Part shown: positions 35,200 through 48,300 of the stretch, one piece after another
How the letters are laid out: every line of letters begins with the position of its first letter
Position numbering within the stretch: the stretch's first letter is position 1
Assembly: GCA_932521025.1 (NCBI GenBank)
Contig: OW051468.1
Coordinates: 3,410,064-3,474,063, forward strand
Direction: 5' to 3'
Length of the DNA stretch: 64,000 nt
DNA from: Oscheius onirici
Lineage: Eukaryota > Nematoda > Chromadorea > Rhabditida > Rhabditidae
Translations under genes and position numbers: made by a program
Notes under the pieces: model-generated
Databases searched by the model: none
Told to the model about the DNA's origin: nothing
The model's input: only the letters and a program-made list of their open reading frames with translations

Positions 35200-38100
35200 A
35201 TGTCAGCAGTCCAAGATTGGTCTTGTGCCCAGAAAGAGCCTCGGCTTGCAAGTGAGTCATTATTTGCATCTACATTATATCCCAACTCTACCAGGCGACC
35301 ATATTACGCTCGTCGGTATTCTGTTTTTGAAACGGAGTGTGGACGAAATGAAAAGAACAGAGTTTCGACAGATAATACTTGACGGATGAATATCTTCAAA
35401 AGTCCATCAGAGTTGACTTACTAGCCGTCTGCAACTGATTTCTGACTTACTGTACAATACCAAAAATATTTTTGTTCAATTTCTGGAATTATATCGAACC
35501 CGAATAATCTTTTACTATCTCGTGACCTGTGAGAATCAAACATCCCCACAGAGTCCATGACAGACATCATCGTATAGAGACGTGGCATCCGCTCATTTGG
35601 TTACCGTTAGCTTTACAATTTCTGCTCAATTAAGGTCCAGCCGACAGCTACATGGAGAAGAATCCAGTTCTACCCGATCACAATGTTGAATGGCTGTCGT
35701 TCAACAAACTGCCAGAGTGTAAGTCTTCACCGAACTTGAAACATTCTTGTTCAGGCTACATCTACGCCGTTACGAACCGAGAACAACTCTCACAATTCTT
35801 GGTGGAGACAATGTAAGCATGAATCTTTCTCAATACGAAACAATTTAAGAAAGGAGAGCATCACAGATGATGACGAAAGCGTGGATGTCTTTGATGTCAT
35901 TCACCTCTACTGACAAGCGTCCAAAATTGGAGGTAGAAACTTTGTAGCTCGGAACAAATTGATTTCAGTGATCGGCGTCAGCACTCCGTACTTTGCCAAC
36001 GTCCCCGGAACAAGTCTCATCTACTATTCTCCAGACATAGTGCCAACTCAGAGAACACAGTTCTACGTAGACCGAAAGGTGTCCGACTCTGAGAGAAAAT
36101 TTAAAATCGTAGAAGTTTCTAACTTTCTGGATTGGTTTGAGAGTCGTTTGATTAGAACTTTGACTCTTTCAGTTCCCTTGATGCTCATGAATATCGCTAC
36201 GAGTTTTGGAGCACTACAGTCTCGACCAAGTTCAAGAACATTGTCAAGGAGCTCAAATATAATTCTGGAGTCTCTCAGAGACCAAGGATAGCTTGATTGA
36301 CTCGATGCTGGCAATCCTGAAGAGCAGAGAAGCCCAGCTTTTAGGTAGGAAGAGTTAGTTAGCTGGATCCTGTTCTAGATTGCTCCGTTGACAGTCCCTC
36401 CATGTGGCAGGGAAGGTTGGAAGTTTATTGATGAGGATCCGGTGATCAAGTACTTGAAGGCTTTCCAGTTCAGGTGCAGTTTCGTCAGGACTAGTACCGT
36501 TTTTCAGGAGACCTCTATCCCCGGACCCAGACAGATGTGAGGTCATTGAAAAGAAGGAGATGCGAGTCAAAAACAGTTTTATTGGAGCTATAGAGCTGCT
36601 TCGAAAAGGAGAGGGGGAATGTTTGCATCGGTCCGAATCAAAGTAACTCACATAGTTTCAGTCATCGCAATGACGAGACGTTCAGGAAGGAGTTCAGGAA
36701 ACGAACTTGCAGCTTCCCCGACCCTTTCTGACTTGAACTCGTACGTGGTTCTTGTTCTCCCAAAATGTTTCAAGCTGACAAGAGCGCTTAAAGATGCTCA
36801 CAAAGAGTGTTAGTTTTCTCGAGTAACTTTCAAATTATTACATTTTACAGACGCTGCTGAACAGAAGAATGGCCGGTATGAATGTACTCACGAAAAACAG
36901 AATACAACCAAAAAGATTCGGACTGTTCGAGAAGCCATTACAGACAATAGACCGGTTGCTCAGGTCGACAAGGTTTCGAGACCTACTGTCGACCAGAAGA
37001 TCAAAGTGGAGAGGAGGAAGGAAAAGAAAAAACTCGTTACTCGCGAAGCTGAAGAAGTAGCACGGTAGTCGAGCTTGTTTCAGTTGTTAGAAATCATTTC
37101 AGTGCTGGTAATTGTCAGAAATCATTCCAGAGCTCTTTGTCAGAGTCCTTCTTGACAACCAACATTCCAGCTCCATTGAACTGTGAACTCTGTTCGAAGA
37201 AGATACAGCCAACGTCGGAGGAGTACTTCCGTGTAAGTCTGTTAAAAACGACTACTCAATGTACTTCAGTACCGTTGTGCAGCTGAAGCGGACGAGAATG
37301 GCTGCAACTTTACGACCCACAAGAGCTGTCTCGCAAACCATTTGAACAGGCCGAAGAAGCAATGGAAGATTTCGAAATGTCCTCGGGAATTTTGTGGAAA
37401 CAACATGGAGATTATTTTTCTGATCTGTAAGAATCAAGATGAGAACATTGTTAGTTACATTTTTTTCATGTTCAATGACTGTAAATTTTAATACTTAAAG
37501 TCAGTTCAAAAGAAGAAAGAAAAAAAGACAAAGAAGAGCCCGAAATGGAAAATGTAAGAGAAAAGGAGTGCTCTGTGTCCGATACGGCTGTCTGGCCGAG
37601 GAAGACAAAATGATCTTTGAGGACGTTGAGCAGGTCGTCAGTCCAGGAGAAGACGACATCAAAATGGATGAGGCAGGAGAACACTCGTGTGATCGAAACA
37701 CCGACATGGATACTGATGAAAACCCCTCGAGCCAGAGCAAAATCTATCTTCCCTGCCGTTGGGTCTCAACAACGAGGATCAGACTACCAGTCCGATGAGA
37801 GTTCGCCTGGACGAGGAGAAGGTGACCAGACTTAAAAAAAACGGATGACTTGGAAAGAAAATACGCAGTCAAATGAGGATCACACATTGTCCGTTCCAAG
37901 AACCCCCAACGAAGTCAGATAGTTCTGACAATGAACAAGAAAACCCAGTTCAAAACCGAACGAAATAGTAATCCATTGCTTTACCTTTTTTTAACAGTGA
38001 AATTCAGAGAAGAAGGCAGGGGTCCAGAAGAGAAATTTCGTCTTGGAGAACATACTTCCGGCCATTCGTCCGTTACTCGAGTAAGTTCTGCTCTTTATCA

Positions 38101-38852
38101 GGTTTAATCAAAAGTTCAGTACCTTTCCAATCATTACTCCCGACTACCATTTGTTTGATTGCGACCTTGTAGTCTATCTCATCCCTTACCTGCTGCAATT
38201 TACAAATGAATGCGAAGGGATGTTGTCTGCTGCTCAAGATGCTTATTTGATGAAGCTGGCTCGCGATTCCCAATCGACGTATTGTATAGAGTGTGAAGAA
38301 GGATTTAGAAGCGGAAGGGTTGTGCTCGGAATTTTCCACGCAGCTGACCAACGTGTACGAAAGAGAAGAGGAGATCCAAGAGTTTATGGCTGGTTTGAAG
38401 TACTATTCCGTTTCCTTCAACAATGGCAAGCTGGCTTGGTACTACAGTCTGGTAAGTTTCGACGGCACTTACAAATCTTTGAGTGTTTCAGAACAAAGAA
38501 GGACGGAGAATTCAGGATGAATACAAGAAAAAGATTCAGTTGGCTGCTCTGAATAGCTCGCACTCTCAGCCATGCCACAACAATCAACAAAATATCCAGG
38601 TCAGTATTCAGGCAGTCGAAACCACGGATATAATTCCGGCTGGCGAAGACGTGTTCAATCTGCTTCGAGCCAGTTCTCCGGAATACGGGAAAGTGCGGAT
38701 GTTGCGGCCAGGGGTTCCACATCTATGTGAGTTTTGTTTCAGACTCATGATAAAATAATTTTAAGTGCATCGAGAACTGGCACAAAGAGAAGCGTAACTG
38801 TCCTGTCTGCAGAACCCCTGTGGCCAAAGAGAATGACTTTCCGAGAATCTGA
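35200..38852 (+). pseudogene. RING-cluster copy C, degraded but with a RING finger
   Basis: It starts at ATG 35200, 3 bases after ctttctttcag. Modules in order: CYIYAVTNREQLSQFLVETM; VIGVSTPYFANVPGTSLIYY; a basic linker ending KKLVTREAEEVAR; a central zinc domain at about 37.1-37.45 kb (APLNCELCSKKIQPTSEEYF ... CNFTTHKSC ... CPREFCGNN); then interrupted frames. A conserved helical region follows (EEEIQEFMAGLKYYSVSFNN near 38.36 kb), and a RING finger (CSICFEPVLRNTGKCGCCGQ ... CIENWHKEKRNCPVC) ends at TGA 38852. Between 37.5 and 38.3 kb, stops and frame changes are not explained by normal introns. It is probably a pseudogene, though both zinc domains keep their ligands. Confidence 0.55.
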
Positions 38853-39296
38853 TTCCAATTACTTTATTGTTAGCCGACATTTTTTCTCTACTGTTTATTG
38901 TCTTCAGTTTAAAAAAAACTTCCAATCAGCTCCTTTGACAATTAGGCACCCTCAATTAGGTCAATCCTGCTCTCGATCGGGCACAATAGCTGTCTTTGAC
39001 CATGAAACGTTACGCCACACTGAATTGCCAAATTGAATTGTAAGCAGATGTTCCGATTTCGTGACAAATCGCTACTGTCACCAGCTACATTTTTAGTTTA
39101 CCATCGGTCTCCCACACATCGTTCAGCTGTCATCACCGCTTCCCTTTTTGACCACTTTTTTGATATTAATTGTTAGTCTGAACCCGATGACCATGATATT
39201 CTTCTGATACTCTGTTAGAGACCACAGAAGTATTTTGGAAGGCTCTGCTTAGGCTTCCGGAAACGAAATCTTCCGCAAACGCATTCTTTTCAGTCC

Positions 39297-41910
39297 ATGT
39301 CATCAGTCACCAGCCAAGATGTGGCTCTTGTTCCAGCAACAAATCAGGATTCTTCATGTTGTCCTGGTGAGTTTTTGTTTTCCGAGGAACTTGTTCTGAG
39401 AATGGTATATATCCGCTCAAAATCTGTTTAGGATTATAGAAAAGTTTGAATCAGACGTTGCCAGCTGACTAGAAATCAAGTGCTTCAGGTTGCCATCAGA
39501 CTGCTCCCACCATCGAACAAGACATGCGCCAATTGGAAAAGAAGAGAAAGGAAAAGGAACGAAGCGTTTATTGGTGCTTGTCTTTCGATGAACTGCCCGA
39601 GTGTGAGCTAAGATTCCAGCATGATTTCAGGAATGTCATTTAGCTCCCATCTATACCGTGACCTTTTTGGCGAACTTTTTGGCGGAGACAATGTAGGCTA
39701 TCTGACTTACCAAAACGACAACCATTTTAGAAAAGAGAAATTGGCAATCAACATCGCTACCATCCACGGATGTTTGGCTGATATAGGAGGTAGGATATTG
39801 CTGAAATTTGTCGAGATGGACTTTAGTGATCGGCGTCACCGCTCCATATTTTGACAACGTCGCCGGAATAAGTCGCATCTACTCGGATCCTGATCTACCA
39901 CGAAGTAGCGACCGCTGTTCTATTTAGTTCCAAAAATGAACGAAGGCCAACGAAAGGAGGGAGTTCGCCAAGTTGAGCTCTTTCTTGAAAGGTTTGCCAT
40001 CTTAATGACTGAGATTCTTTCTGTATCAGTTTCAACAATGCTAGCCAGTTTGGCTTTGACTTCGAGAACATTACTGTCTCGGAAAAGTTTTCAAAGATCG
40101 TCAGGAATCTCAAGTTGAAAAGTGGCATATTTCCGCAATTTCCTTGTGAAACAACAGATGCGACGGATAGCTTCTGTATTCAATGCTTGCTATCATAAAG
40201 GACCGAGAGGCACAGTTGCCAGGTATTCAATCGACTGGTAAAAAATATATTGAGCCCGCTTAAGATAGTCCAGATAGTCCAGTTGATAGTCGTTTATTGT
40301 TCCAAATCAGCGGCTCTTTCAACGATCAAGAACTTTGGAGTCTGCGAAACACGGACCTTGTGACGAAGATGCCGTGTTGTATTTCAGCTCTTCTATACTG
40401 TGAGCTTTTATTGTTTTCTATTTGTTAAGTGTCCAGACCTTTTTTTTTCGACTATGAGTTCAGGTATGGAGCTTGTAGAGAAAAACTCGCTGGTTACGGG
40501 ACTATATATTTTATCCGTTGTATTTTCGATTTTGACCGAGATATCGGCGCTCAAAGAAACTTACACAAAAACCAACATGGAGTTATTTAGAAGACCACTT
40601 TCTTTGAACCCAATCGAATGTGAAAAGTTGGGCAGGTTACATTATTGGGAGATAGTTTCGAGATTAACTGCAGCAGCTCAACCACCCAACTGGTTTTTCA
40701 ACATGAAGAAAAGGTTATCCAGCTTTGTGATGTTCTACGAAGTTGTAGCTTTTGATCTCCTCTATAAGATTGTAGAACATCGCAAAGCTTTAAAAGCATT
40801 GAAAGGACAAGGTAGAGAGAAGGAAGGAAAGAAAGAGGCTACTTGCTCTCAAGGCTGAAGAAACCGCAAAGTATCCAAACCCGTATCAGTGACTTGATTC
40901 AACTTTAGAGCTGGCAGAACACTATTGTTAACGGCTTGCTCTTCGATGAAAAATCTTCCAGCTTCTTTGGAATGTGAACTCTATTTAGAGAAGATACAAC
41001 AAACTTTGGAAGAGTACTTCCGGGTGAGTCGGCTCAAGTAGAAGCTTTATGTTAATTTTCAGTTCCGTTGTGAAACGGATGACTCTGGCAGCGACTTTTT
41101 GGCTCACAAGAGTTGTCTGAACAAGCACTTCAACAAGCCGAAGAAGCAATGGAAGACGATGTTTTGTCCTGTGAAAGATTGTGACAACAGTCTATCAGTG
41201 GTCTTCTTTATCAATAAAGAGCAGGAAGAGAGCGTTGTAAGTACAACTTTTTTTTGGTTACTGACAGTAAATTTCAGTTCATCAAGTCGGATCAGAAGAA
41301 ACAAAAGACAACCAATCCGAAAGCGAGGAAAAGAGTCCAAAAGGGGGAATACTGGGCCGGACAGTTCTAGCAAAGAAGATACGACAATCTTCGGGATCCG
41401 AGCTACACAGGAGAAGACACGGAAGGAGAGGAGTCAGAGGATCACAAAGCCAAGAAGTCGCTAGAAATCAAGGAAAGTTCACTGGATCCAGTCAAACTCT
41501 TCATTCCTTCTTCCACACTTTGCAGTCGTCATGTGGAGATAGCTCCTAGTTCTAGCCGACAAAAAGGTCACTGGACTGCAGAGAACACAGAATGAGATGG
41601 AACAGAAGTACACCGTTCAAGGGGAAGCTCAAATTGTCCGGGCAAAAAATCCTCAGCGGAGTCCGACAGTGTTAACCATCAGCACCAGCAGTATGTTCAA
41701 ACTAACAACAAATCGTGAGAACTGGTTCACTTTCTTACACCAATTGTTAAATTTTGAGTTCAGAGTCACTCAGAAGAAAAACTTGTCACATAAGAAAGTT
41801 ATCAAGTCATCGACTCTTCGAAAAATTGAGTAGGTTCTACGTTCAACTAATTCTTGTATTTCTTCTAGTCTGGCACAAACGCCGTCGGTTCATGCGATGA
41901 GCAGAAAAAA
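39297..41910 (+). pseudogene. RING-cluster copy C2, truncated tandem duplicate of copy C
   Basis: ATG at 39297, 3 bases after gcattcttttcag; the opening MSSVTSQDVALVP parallels copy C. The module VIGVTAPYFDNVAGISRIY (39.83 kb) is followed by stops. The central zinc domain persists at about 40.93-41.24 kb (LECELYLEKIQQTLEEYF ... FLAHKSC ... CPVKDCDNS), but one CxxC is altered to CELY. A linker relic (EQKYTVQGEAQIVRAKN) lies near 41.6 kb. Neither the conserved helical region nor a RING finger is found. Confidence 0.55.
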
Positions 41911-42113
41911 TATTCAAGTCAGTTTTCAAAATGCGAATAACCAAAGTCGCAACCTTTTTGCCTCTTTTGTACTTCTTTTGCCACAACCGATATGGATGGA
42001 AACGCAGAGGAAGGCGATCAGTAAGCTCTTCAAATTGAATACACATGTAAAGAGCTATATTTTATTAAAACGACTGTTTACAAAAAAAATAAATTTGGGA
42101 ATATTTGAAGAGA

Positions 42114-44811
42114 TTAGATGGCCGGAAACTCGGATTCGCTTACGCTGTGTCCTCTGCACGTGGGACAGTTTCTCATCGTCTTGTGCCACTCCTTGATACA
42201 CTGAAAATTACTTGTTTTGACTCGAATTGAAATTTAACCTGAGTATGGAACAGACGTCCACAATATTTGCATTTTTCCCGAAGTTGACCAGCGAGAATCG
42301 ATTCCATACAGATGACACACTCGTCGACGATTGACATCAGCTTCCTCTGTTCCTCGATCAGAACCTGCAACTCCTGTCCTTGCTCGTTCTAAATTATTTT
42401 GTTTTAAAAAGAGAAGGAACTAACCAGCTGATACTGCCAGTTCTTCTTCAAATCACTGTAGCTGACCGTGTAGTATTTCAGTCCGCTGACAAACTTCTTC
42501 AGCTGCTCTCCGTTCGTCTTGTCCACTTTGGCCAGTTCTTTGAGATAGGCGCTTTGAGGAAGAGACAGGACTCCTTCGACTCCTTCGGTCATTTTGACGA
42601 GGCTGTGGAACAGAGAAGCCACTGAATCAGACTTGTTCTCTTCATACTCGGGAAGATTGGCTGGTAGATCACTGAATGAGAGTTTGTTTTGAGAATGAAA
42701 TAAAAAACTGACTCGATGATGTTTCGGATGGAAGAAAGAATTCTCTCTTGAAACTCCGTCGAGCCGCGTGTTCCGGGAGGCGGGAATGTGACGTTTTTGT
42801 CGAGGATACAAGTGAAATCAGTGTCAAAACCAGTGGGGAACTCTAAAGGTTTCTGTTGGTTAAAACTTTCAAAAATAGAACTCACGTTTCTGAGAAGTAA
42901 TGGTCTCGAAGGCGACGGCTGGCATGATCTTCTGTTTCTTGGTCTTCATTCGGACGATCTGAGCCTGCTTTGGGACGCTGTACTTTTCCTCGGCTTCGTC
43001 CTTCTGCTTCTGCAATGGAACGACATTCTCCTCGTCTGCAGGAATCCTCGGAGAGCTCTGATTGGCCAAGCGAGGATTGAAAATGAGAGAAGACGTAGCC
43101 GAATTGGCAGCAATGGGTTCAGTTTCCAGCTCCTGCCTCTCTTCCACAACTTCCGTCTTTCCAGTCTGTTCCTTCTTCTTTTCGGTTTTCTTCTCTCCCT
43201 TGACGACCTTCTTGCTCTCTACTTCGGGTTTGATCGATGTCTTCTTGACATCGGACTTGATGAACTGAATTGAGAGTTTTTATAAAAACAGATAAGGGTA
43301 ACTCACGACAGTCTCTTCCAGCTTCTTGTCGACTAGATAGACGACCAAGAGTTTCTTCTCACAGGCCTCTGTCGGACAAGACTGTCCCTTCCAGTGCTTC
43401 TTCTGAACCTGGTAGTGTTTCGAGAGACAGTCCTTGTGGCAAGGGAACGAACAGATAGTTTGATCTTCTCCGCAGGTGAACTGGAATTTGTTTTTTGATG
43501 AACAAAAAGGAGAAACTTACACGAAAGTACTCTTCAGCCCTTGGCTGGATGTTCTGCAGACAGAGTCCACACTTGACCGGATCCGGAAGGTCATTCTGAG
43601 GCTGTGGAGACTTTGAGGTAGTCATTTCAATGGAGCTCCTTGCGACTTCTTCAGCTTGGCGAGCGAGCAGTTGCTTCCTTGCCTTCTTCATCTGGCTCTT
43701 CGTCATCTGGGGGCTGGCAGGACTAAAATCATAAAATTTACAACAAAGAATTTCTATACTTACCTGTTGCTTGTGATCAATGTCGGTTCTTTTACCACAG
43801 TTGGTTCAAACTTCTTCAGAATCGGCTTCTTCTTGCCCGTCTTTTTGGGTTGTTCGACTTCGATAGGTTTCGTGAATTCTTCAATAAACTTGACCAAGTC
43901 CGCGTCTTTCATTTCCGGCTCCATATAGTTCGGGTCATCTTCATGAAGCATGCTTGCGGCAAAATTCTGTATAATGCGGATTTGTTGCATCTCTCTAGCA
44001 CTTTTGTTCGGCATCGCCATCAGTCTAAAAGTTTGATTATTGGCGAAAAATAAAAGGGGATACTTGCTGATCATGCCTTCCACATTGGCCATTCTCTGCT
44101 CCCTAGTCTTTCTCATGATGACATAGACTTGATAGAAATCGTCTCTGTTCGAAGTAACCATTCGCTTGAAAGAAACAGAAAGACCGGGGATCATCCTCCA
44201 AAACTCAGACGTTGATGCGATAGCTGAACAGAACTCAGTTCACAGAAGTCACCTGAAACACTCACCTGAAACGCCTCCTATCTCAACTTTGTCGATGAGG
44301 ACGGAAGTATCGTGGAAGAAGCGGGTGTCCAGTTCGGATCCATGATCAATGACTATCTTTCTGAAAACTTTTGTTTTATTTCAAATCAATTAAAAATTTC
44401 ACTTTTGAAAAGCTCGCAAGCTCTCACAGAACTGCTTGGCGTCGCGAAACATATAAGTGAAGCCTGAAAGGTGTAGGGAAGTCATAGAAAACAGAAGGTT
44501 GAATTACAGTCTAAAGGCAGATTTTGAATTTCCACGTCAACGATATCGTTTGAGAATTTTGGCTGATGTCTGGTCAAGCTCTGATATAGTTCCTCGGCAT
44601 CCTTTTCCATGCTCATCATCACTTGAGGGATACCAATCTGCGTAGACATCTTTTCTTGACTCTGGACCCGATGTGAGACATCATCTGAAAAGCAGAAATA
44701 GGAAACGAGAGGAGAAGAAATCTTACCATGATCTCGGATATAATTCCAATTGGCAGCCTCTTGAACACAGCTACAGGATTGCTTGTCGTGGCCGCAGATG
44801 ACGGTAGACAT
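42114..44811 (-). CDS. RING-cluster copy D: intact putative E3 ubiquitin ligase (735 aa)
   Basis: Thirteen exons, all in frame: 44811-44727, 44684-44508, 44463-44403, 44360-44266, 44223-44064, 44024-43764, 43722-43521, 43480-43307, 43264-42886, 42842-42713, 42671-42425, 42388-42239 and 42200-42114. Order: N-terminal MSTVICGHDKQSCSC (possible zinc knuckle); module CFTYMFRDAKQFCESL; module AIASTSEFWRMIPGL; a basic linker; a zinc domain at about residues 330-405 (DPVKCGLCLQNIQP, FTCGEDQTICSFPCHKDC, CPTEACEKK); QKQKDEAEEKYSVPKQAQIV; a conserved helical region (FQERILSSIRNIIEDL ... AYLKELAKVDKTNGEQL); and RING-H2 at about 681-725 (CVICMES...CKYC...CIKEWHKTMRNCPTC). This is the reference member. 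The RING implies ubiquitin-ligase activity; substrate unknown. An acceptor (ttccatcag) lies 5 bases upstream of the ATG. Confidence 0.8.
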
Positions 44812-45357
44812 TGAGCCTGATGGAAGCGGCTAGTTTCCAGACACACAAGCGACAAAGTGACGTTCAAAATCTGGGACGTTTAAAACTCAACTAAAGAGTT
44901 AAAAAAAAGCGTAAAAAGCGAAAAAAGGTTTTATTTATTCTTCACGAGTATAGGGTTTTGTATATGAATGAACTGTATTAAAAATTAAAAAAACTGATAA
45001 AGGAGATCAGACAGCTGGGTAGTTAGCCTTGTTGGCAATATGTCCTCGTAGCCTCCTTTTTAGAGACCTAAAAAGATGTCCCTAAAAAGGGGTCACAGTT
45101 TTAACTGCGCTGTAGTCCAATACATAGAGGGCTGTACTCACAATTATACTAGGGCCTCGAGTCAAAAATCCTTATTTGAGTCAGGAAACCAAGTGGAGTT
45201 GAGTCACAATCTTGAACAGACCTTCATCTGCTCTTTCATTTGAACCCCCTTTATGTAGTCTTTTCTGCACAAAAAACGTTTCGTAATAAAGATCACAAAG
45301 TTCATTCAACTAAACTTCATTTCAGATATATACAGAAAGGGAAAGACACCGAGAACA
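44812..45357. other. Spacer between RING copies D and E
   Basis: Apart from the 15-codon relic at 45008-45062 and the small inverted repeat beside it, this is AT-rich sequence without exons. Confidence 0.45.
45008..45062 (-). pseudogene. Relic of a RING-cluster C-terminus
   Basis: The minus strand reads RLRGHIANKANYPAV followed by TGA, matching the family ending (CP.CRAHLVNETDYPAI in copy E, CRGHSVSESEFPAI in copy D). No upstream RING sequence remains. It appears to be the last trace of a further copy between D and E. Adjacent (45049-45100) is a small inverted repeat built on CCTTTTTAG(A/G)GAC. Confidence 0.5.
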
Positions 45358-48300
45358 TTAGATGGCTGGATAGTCGGTCTCATTGACAAGATGGGCGCGG
45401 CAAGTTGGACAGTTGGTGTTCTTCTTGTGCCACTGTTCGATGCGCTGAAACAACATTTTTTATAAAGTCAGTCTGAAGTTACTTACCTCCGCATGGAATA
45501 TGTGAAGACACTGCTGACACTTCTCGAGACGTTCTTCCATGTTTATTGCGTCCGTACAGATCGGACATACCTCGGACAGTACCTGAAACTGAAACTAGGC
45601 TTGTATGAAAATATTCCTATCGAAACATGTTCTTCAGTTTGGCGAGGAGAATTGACCGTGACAGAGGATTGGGCTACATCCGAACGGAATTTTCTTTGCC
45701 CTTTGCTTAACTGCTGGAGATAGTTTCCTTCCGAGTTCTAAACTTTCCATCTTTTATCCAAATCACAAGAAACAAACCAAGCTGTACTGCCAGCTCTTCT
45801 TCTCGAAACAGTATTTGACGGAATGGTAATTGAGTCCTTGGACGAATTTCTCCAAATCGTTCCCTTCCTTGCTCTTTCTGTTCCGACAGGACTATGAAGT
45901 TCTGACCAGCTCTTTCAAGTAAGCAACTTGGGAAGGAGACAGAAGACCTTTGTAGCCTTCAGTTATTTTTAAAAGGCTTTTAAGAAGAGAGGTGACAGAA
46001 TGCGTCTCTTGTCCTTCATGATCAGGAAGGTTGGCTGGAAGGTCACTGAATATGTTTGCTCGAAAAGAAAGGTGGAAATACTGACCCGAGGATGTCTCGA
46101 ATAGCAGCCAGAATGTTCTGTTGGAATTCCTGTGACCCACGGGTTCCAGGGGACGGGAATGTGACGTCTCGATCGATTTCGGAGTCACCTACGGTCGGTC
46201 CTAAACGACGCCAGTCATGTTTTCAATAAACTCTTTTCTTACGCTTGCTATGAAAAGTCGTGGTCTCAAAAGCAACTGGCAACGTGTTCTTCTGTTTCTT
46301 GTTCTTTGTCCGAATAATCACAGCTGGTTTTGGGACGGTATACTTCTCCTCAGCTTGGTCCTTTTGTTTCTGAAGAGGAGCGATTTTCTCGTCTTCGGAA
46401 GGAATCCTGAGAAGACTCGAGGAGGCTCGATTTGAAGGCTCAGCTGGACTGCGTGTTGACAAATGGATAGACACAGTCTCTTCGTCTTTCGCAATTTCTT
46501 CTCTTTCAATTCGATCTTCCACAACTCTCCTTTCCCGAAATTCTCTTCTTCTTTCGCGCTTATTCTCTTCTTTCACAATCTTCTTCTCGGGTACCTCGGC
46601 CTTGTTTTGCATTTTCTTCGTATCAGACTTTATGAACTGAAATGAAGACAAGTTTTAACAAAAGAAGACGAGCTCACAATGGATTCCTGAAGGTTCTTAT
46701 CCACGAGGTTTACAGCCAAGAGAGTCTGATCACAGTCCTCTGTCGGACAAGGCTGTCCCTTCAAATGTTTCTTTTGCACGTTGTAGTGCCTCGTAAGACA
46801 CTCCTTGTGGGTAGGGAACGAACAGACAACATGATCCTCACCACATGTGAACTGCAATTTGAGTTTTAGTTTGGATGAAAAGGAATTCTAACCTTGAAAT
46901 ACTCCTCTTCCTCGGGCTGGATATTCTTTTGACAGAGGCCACACTTCACCGGATCCGGTAGTTTCCTTTTTGGTTTGGGAGGGACTATGGTCTCTTCAAC
47001 TCTGACAGGTCTGCAGGAATTTTGTTGTTTAGCCAAAACGTTGTACTTACTTGACAGCATGTTCCCTTTTCACCTGATTCGGGCTGATGGTCTTCGTCTG
47101 TTTGATAGGAGCAGAAGGCGGTGCTGCGGCAACTACCTTCTTCGGGGTCGGAACACTAGGTGGAACACTCTTTGACTGTTTTGTCTTCTCTACTGGTCGA
47201 ACGATCTTTTTCTAAACCCGTGTTATTTTTAGGGAATAAAACTAACCTCACAGCTGTGGTAGCAGTGTTCGTACCAGAACTGGGAGAGTTCTCAGGAACA
47301 TGGATGAGCTTCAGCCCAGTGATACCATTGAAATTGTTTTCCATTGCGAAAACTGAATGAGGCGGTTGCATGAAAAAAAACATGACTCACCTGTGAATGC
47401 CTCAATGATTTTCACTTCGTTCCGAACTTTGAAAAAGTACTGAATTTTATGACCGTCTGTGTTGGGGTTCAGTGTCTTCACATGACGTGCCAGAGACTTT
47501 AGAGCCTCTTGTTTGTCGACAATTTCATAAATGAACTCTGAACTTATCGTTATTTTCCCGGAGTAAGTATAACAAACTGTCTGGATCCCTGATTTCATCG
47601 ATTAGAATCTGGATTTCTTTATCACCCAGCCATTTTGTCATGTTTTCTGGTTGTTTTCCTGCTTTCATCAGTCTCACTATTTTCTGTAGATCTTGAATCT
47701 TCTAAACTCTGACAGAAGTTCGCTGAAGAGCACTCAACCTGAAAAATATGTTACTGAACAGAACACAAAATGACTGCACCTTTGAATGATTTGCTCCAAT
47801 TTTGAAGATATTCCTCTTCAGAAATCTTCAGCATCACGTAGAAGTGATATGGATTCTTTTTGGGATTGATCTTGTTTTGCTGTTTATTATCGTATATTTG
47901 CTTCAATCCAGGAACATTCTCGAGAAGGTTTGAAGTATCGGCAATGACTGAATTCGAATAAGTTACTAGAATATCCAGAATGACCTACGAATGATGTTCA
48001 ATTTCGAGAGTTTCTGGATGAGGACTGTAAGATTGTCTTAGAGGCGAGTTTCGAATGATCCACTCGTTCGATTGATACCTTTCCGAATTCTATCTAGATA
48101 ACTAATTAACGTCGTCTTGTCATTAACGAGATAGCCACAACCTGAAAAGGTAACTGTTGTTTTCCATGAACTATGACTCACAATCGGGAAGTTGTTGAAC
48201 CTGTGACAGTACGGTGACATCGTTTGGTGGTTCTTCTGGAGTCTTGGCCGTCGAAGCTGATGTCTTCTTCTGAGATGTGCTCTTGGGCTGAGCAGGCGTC

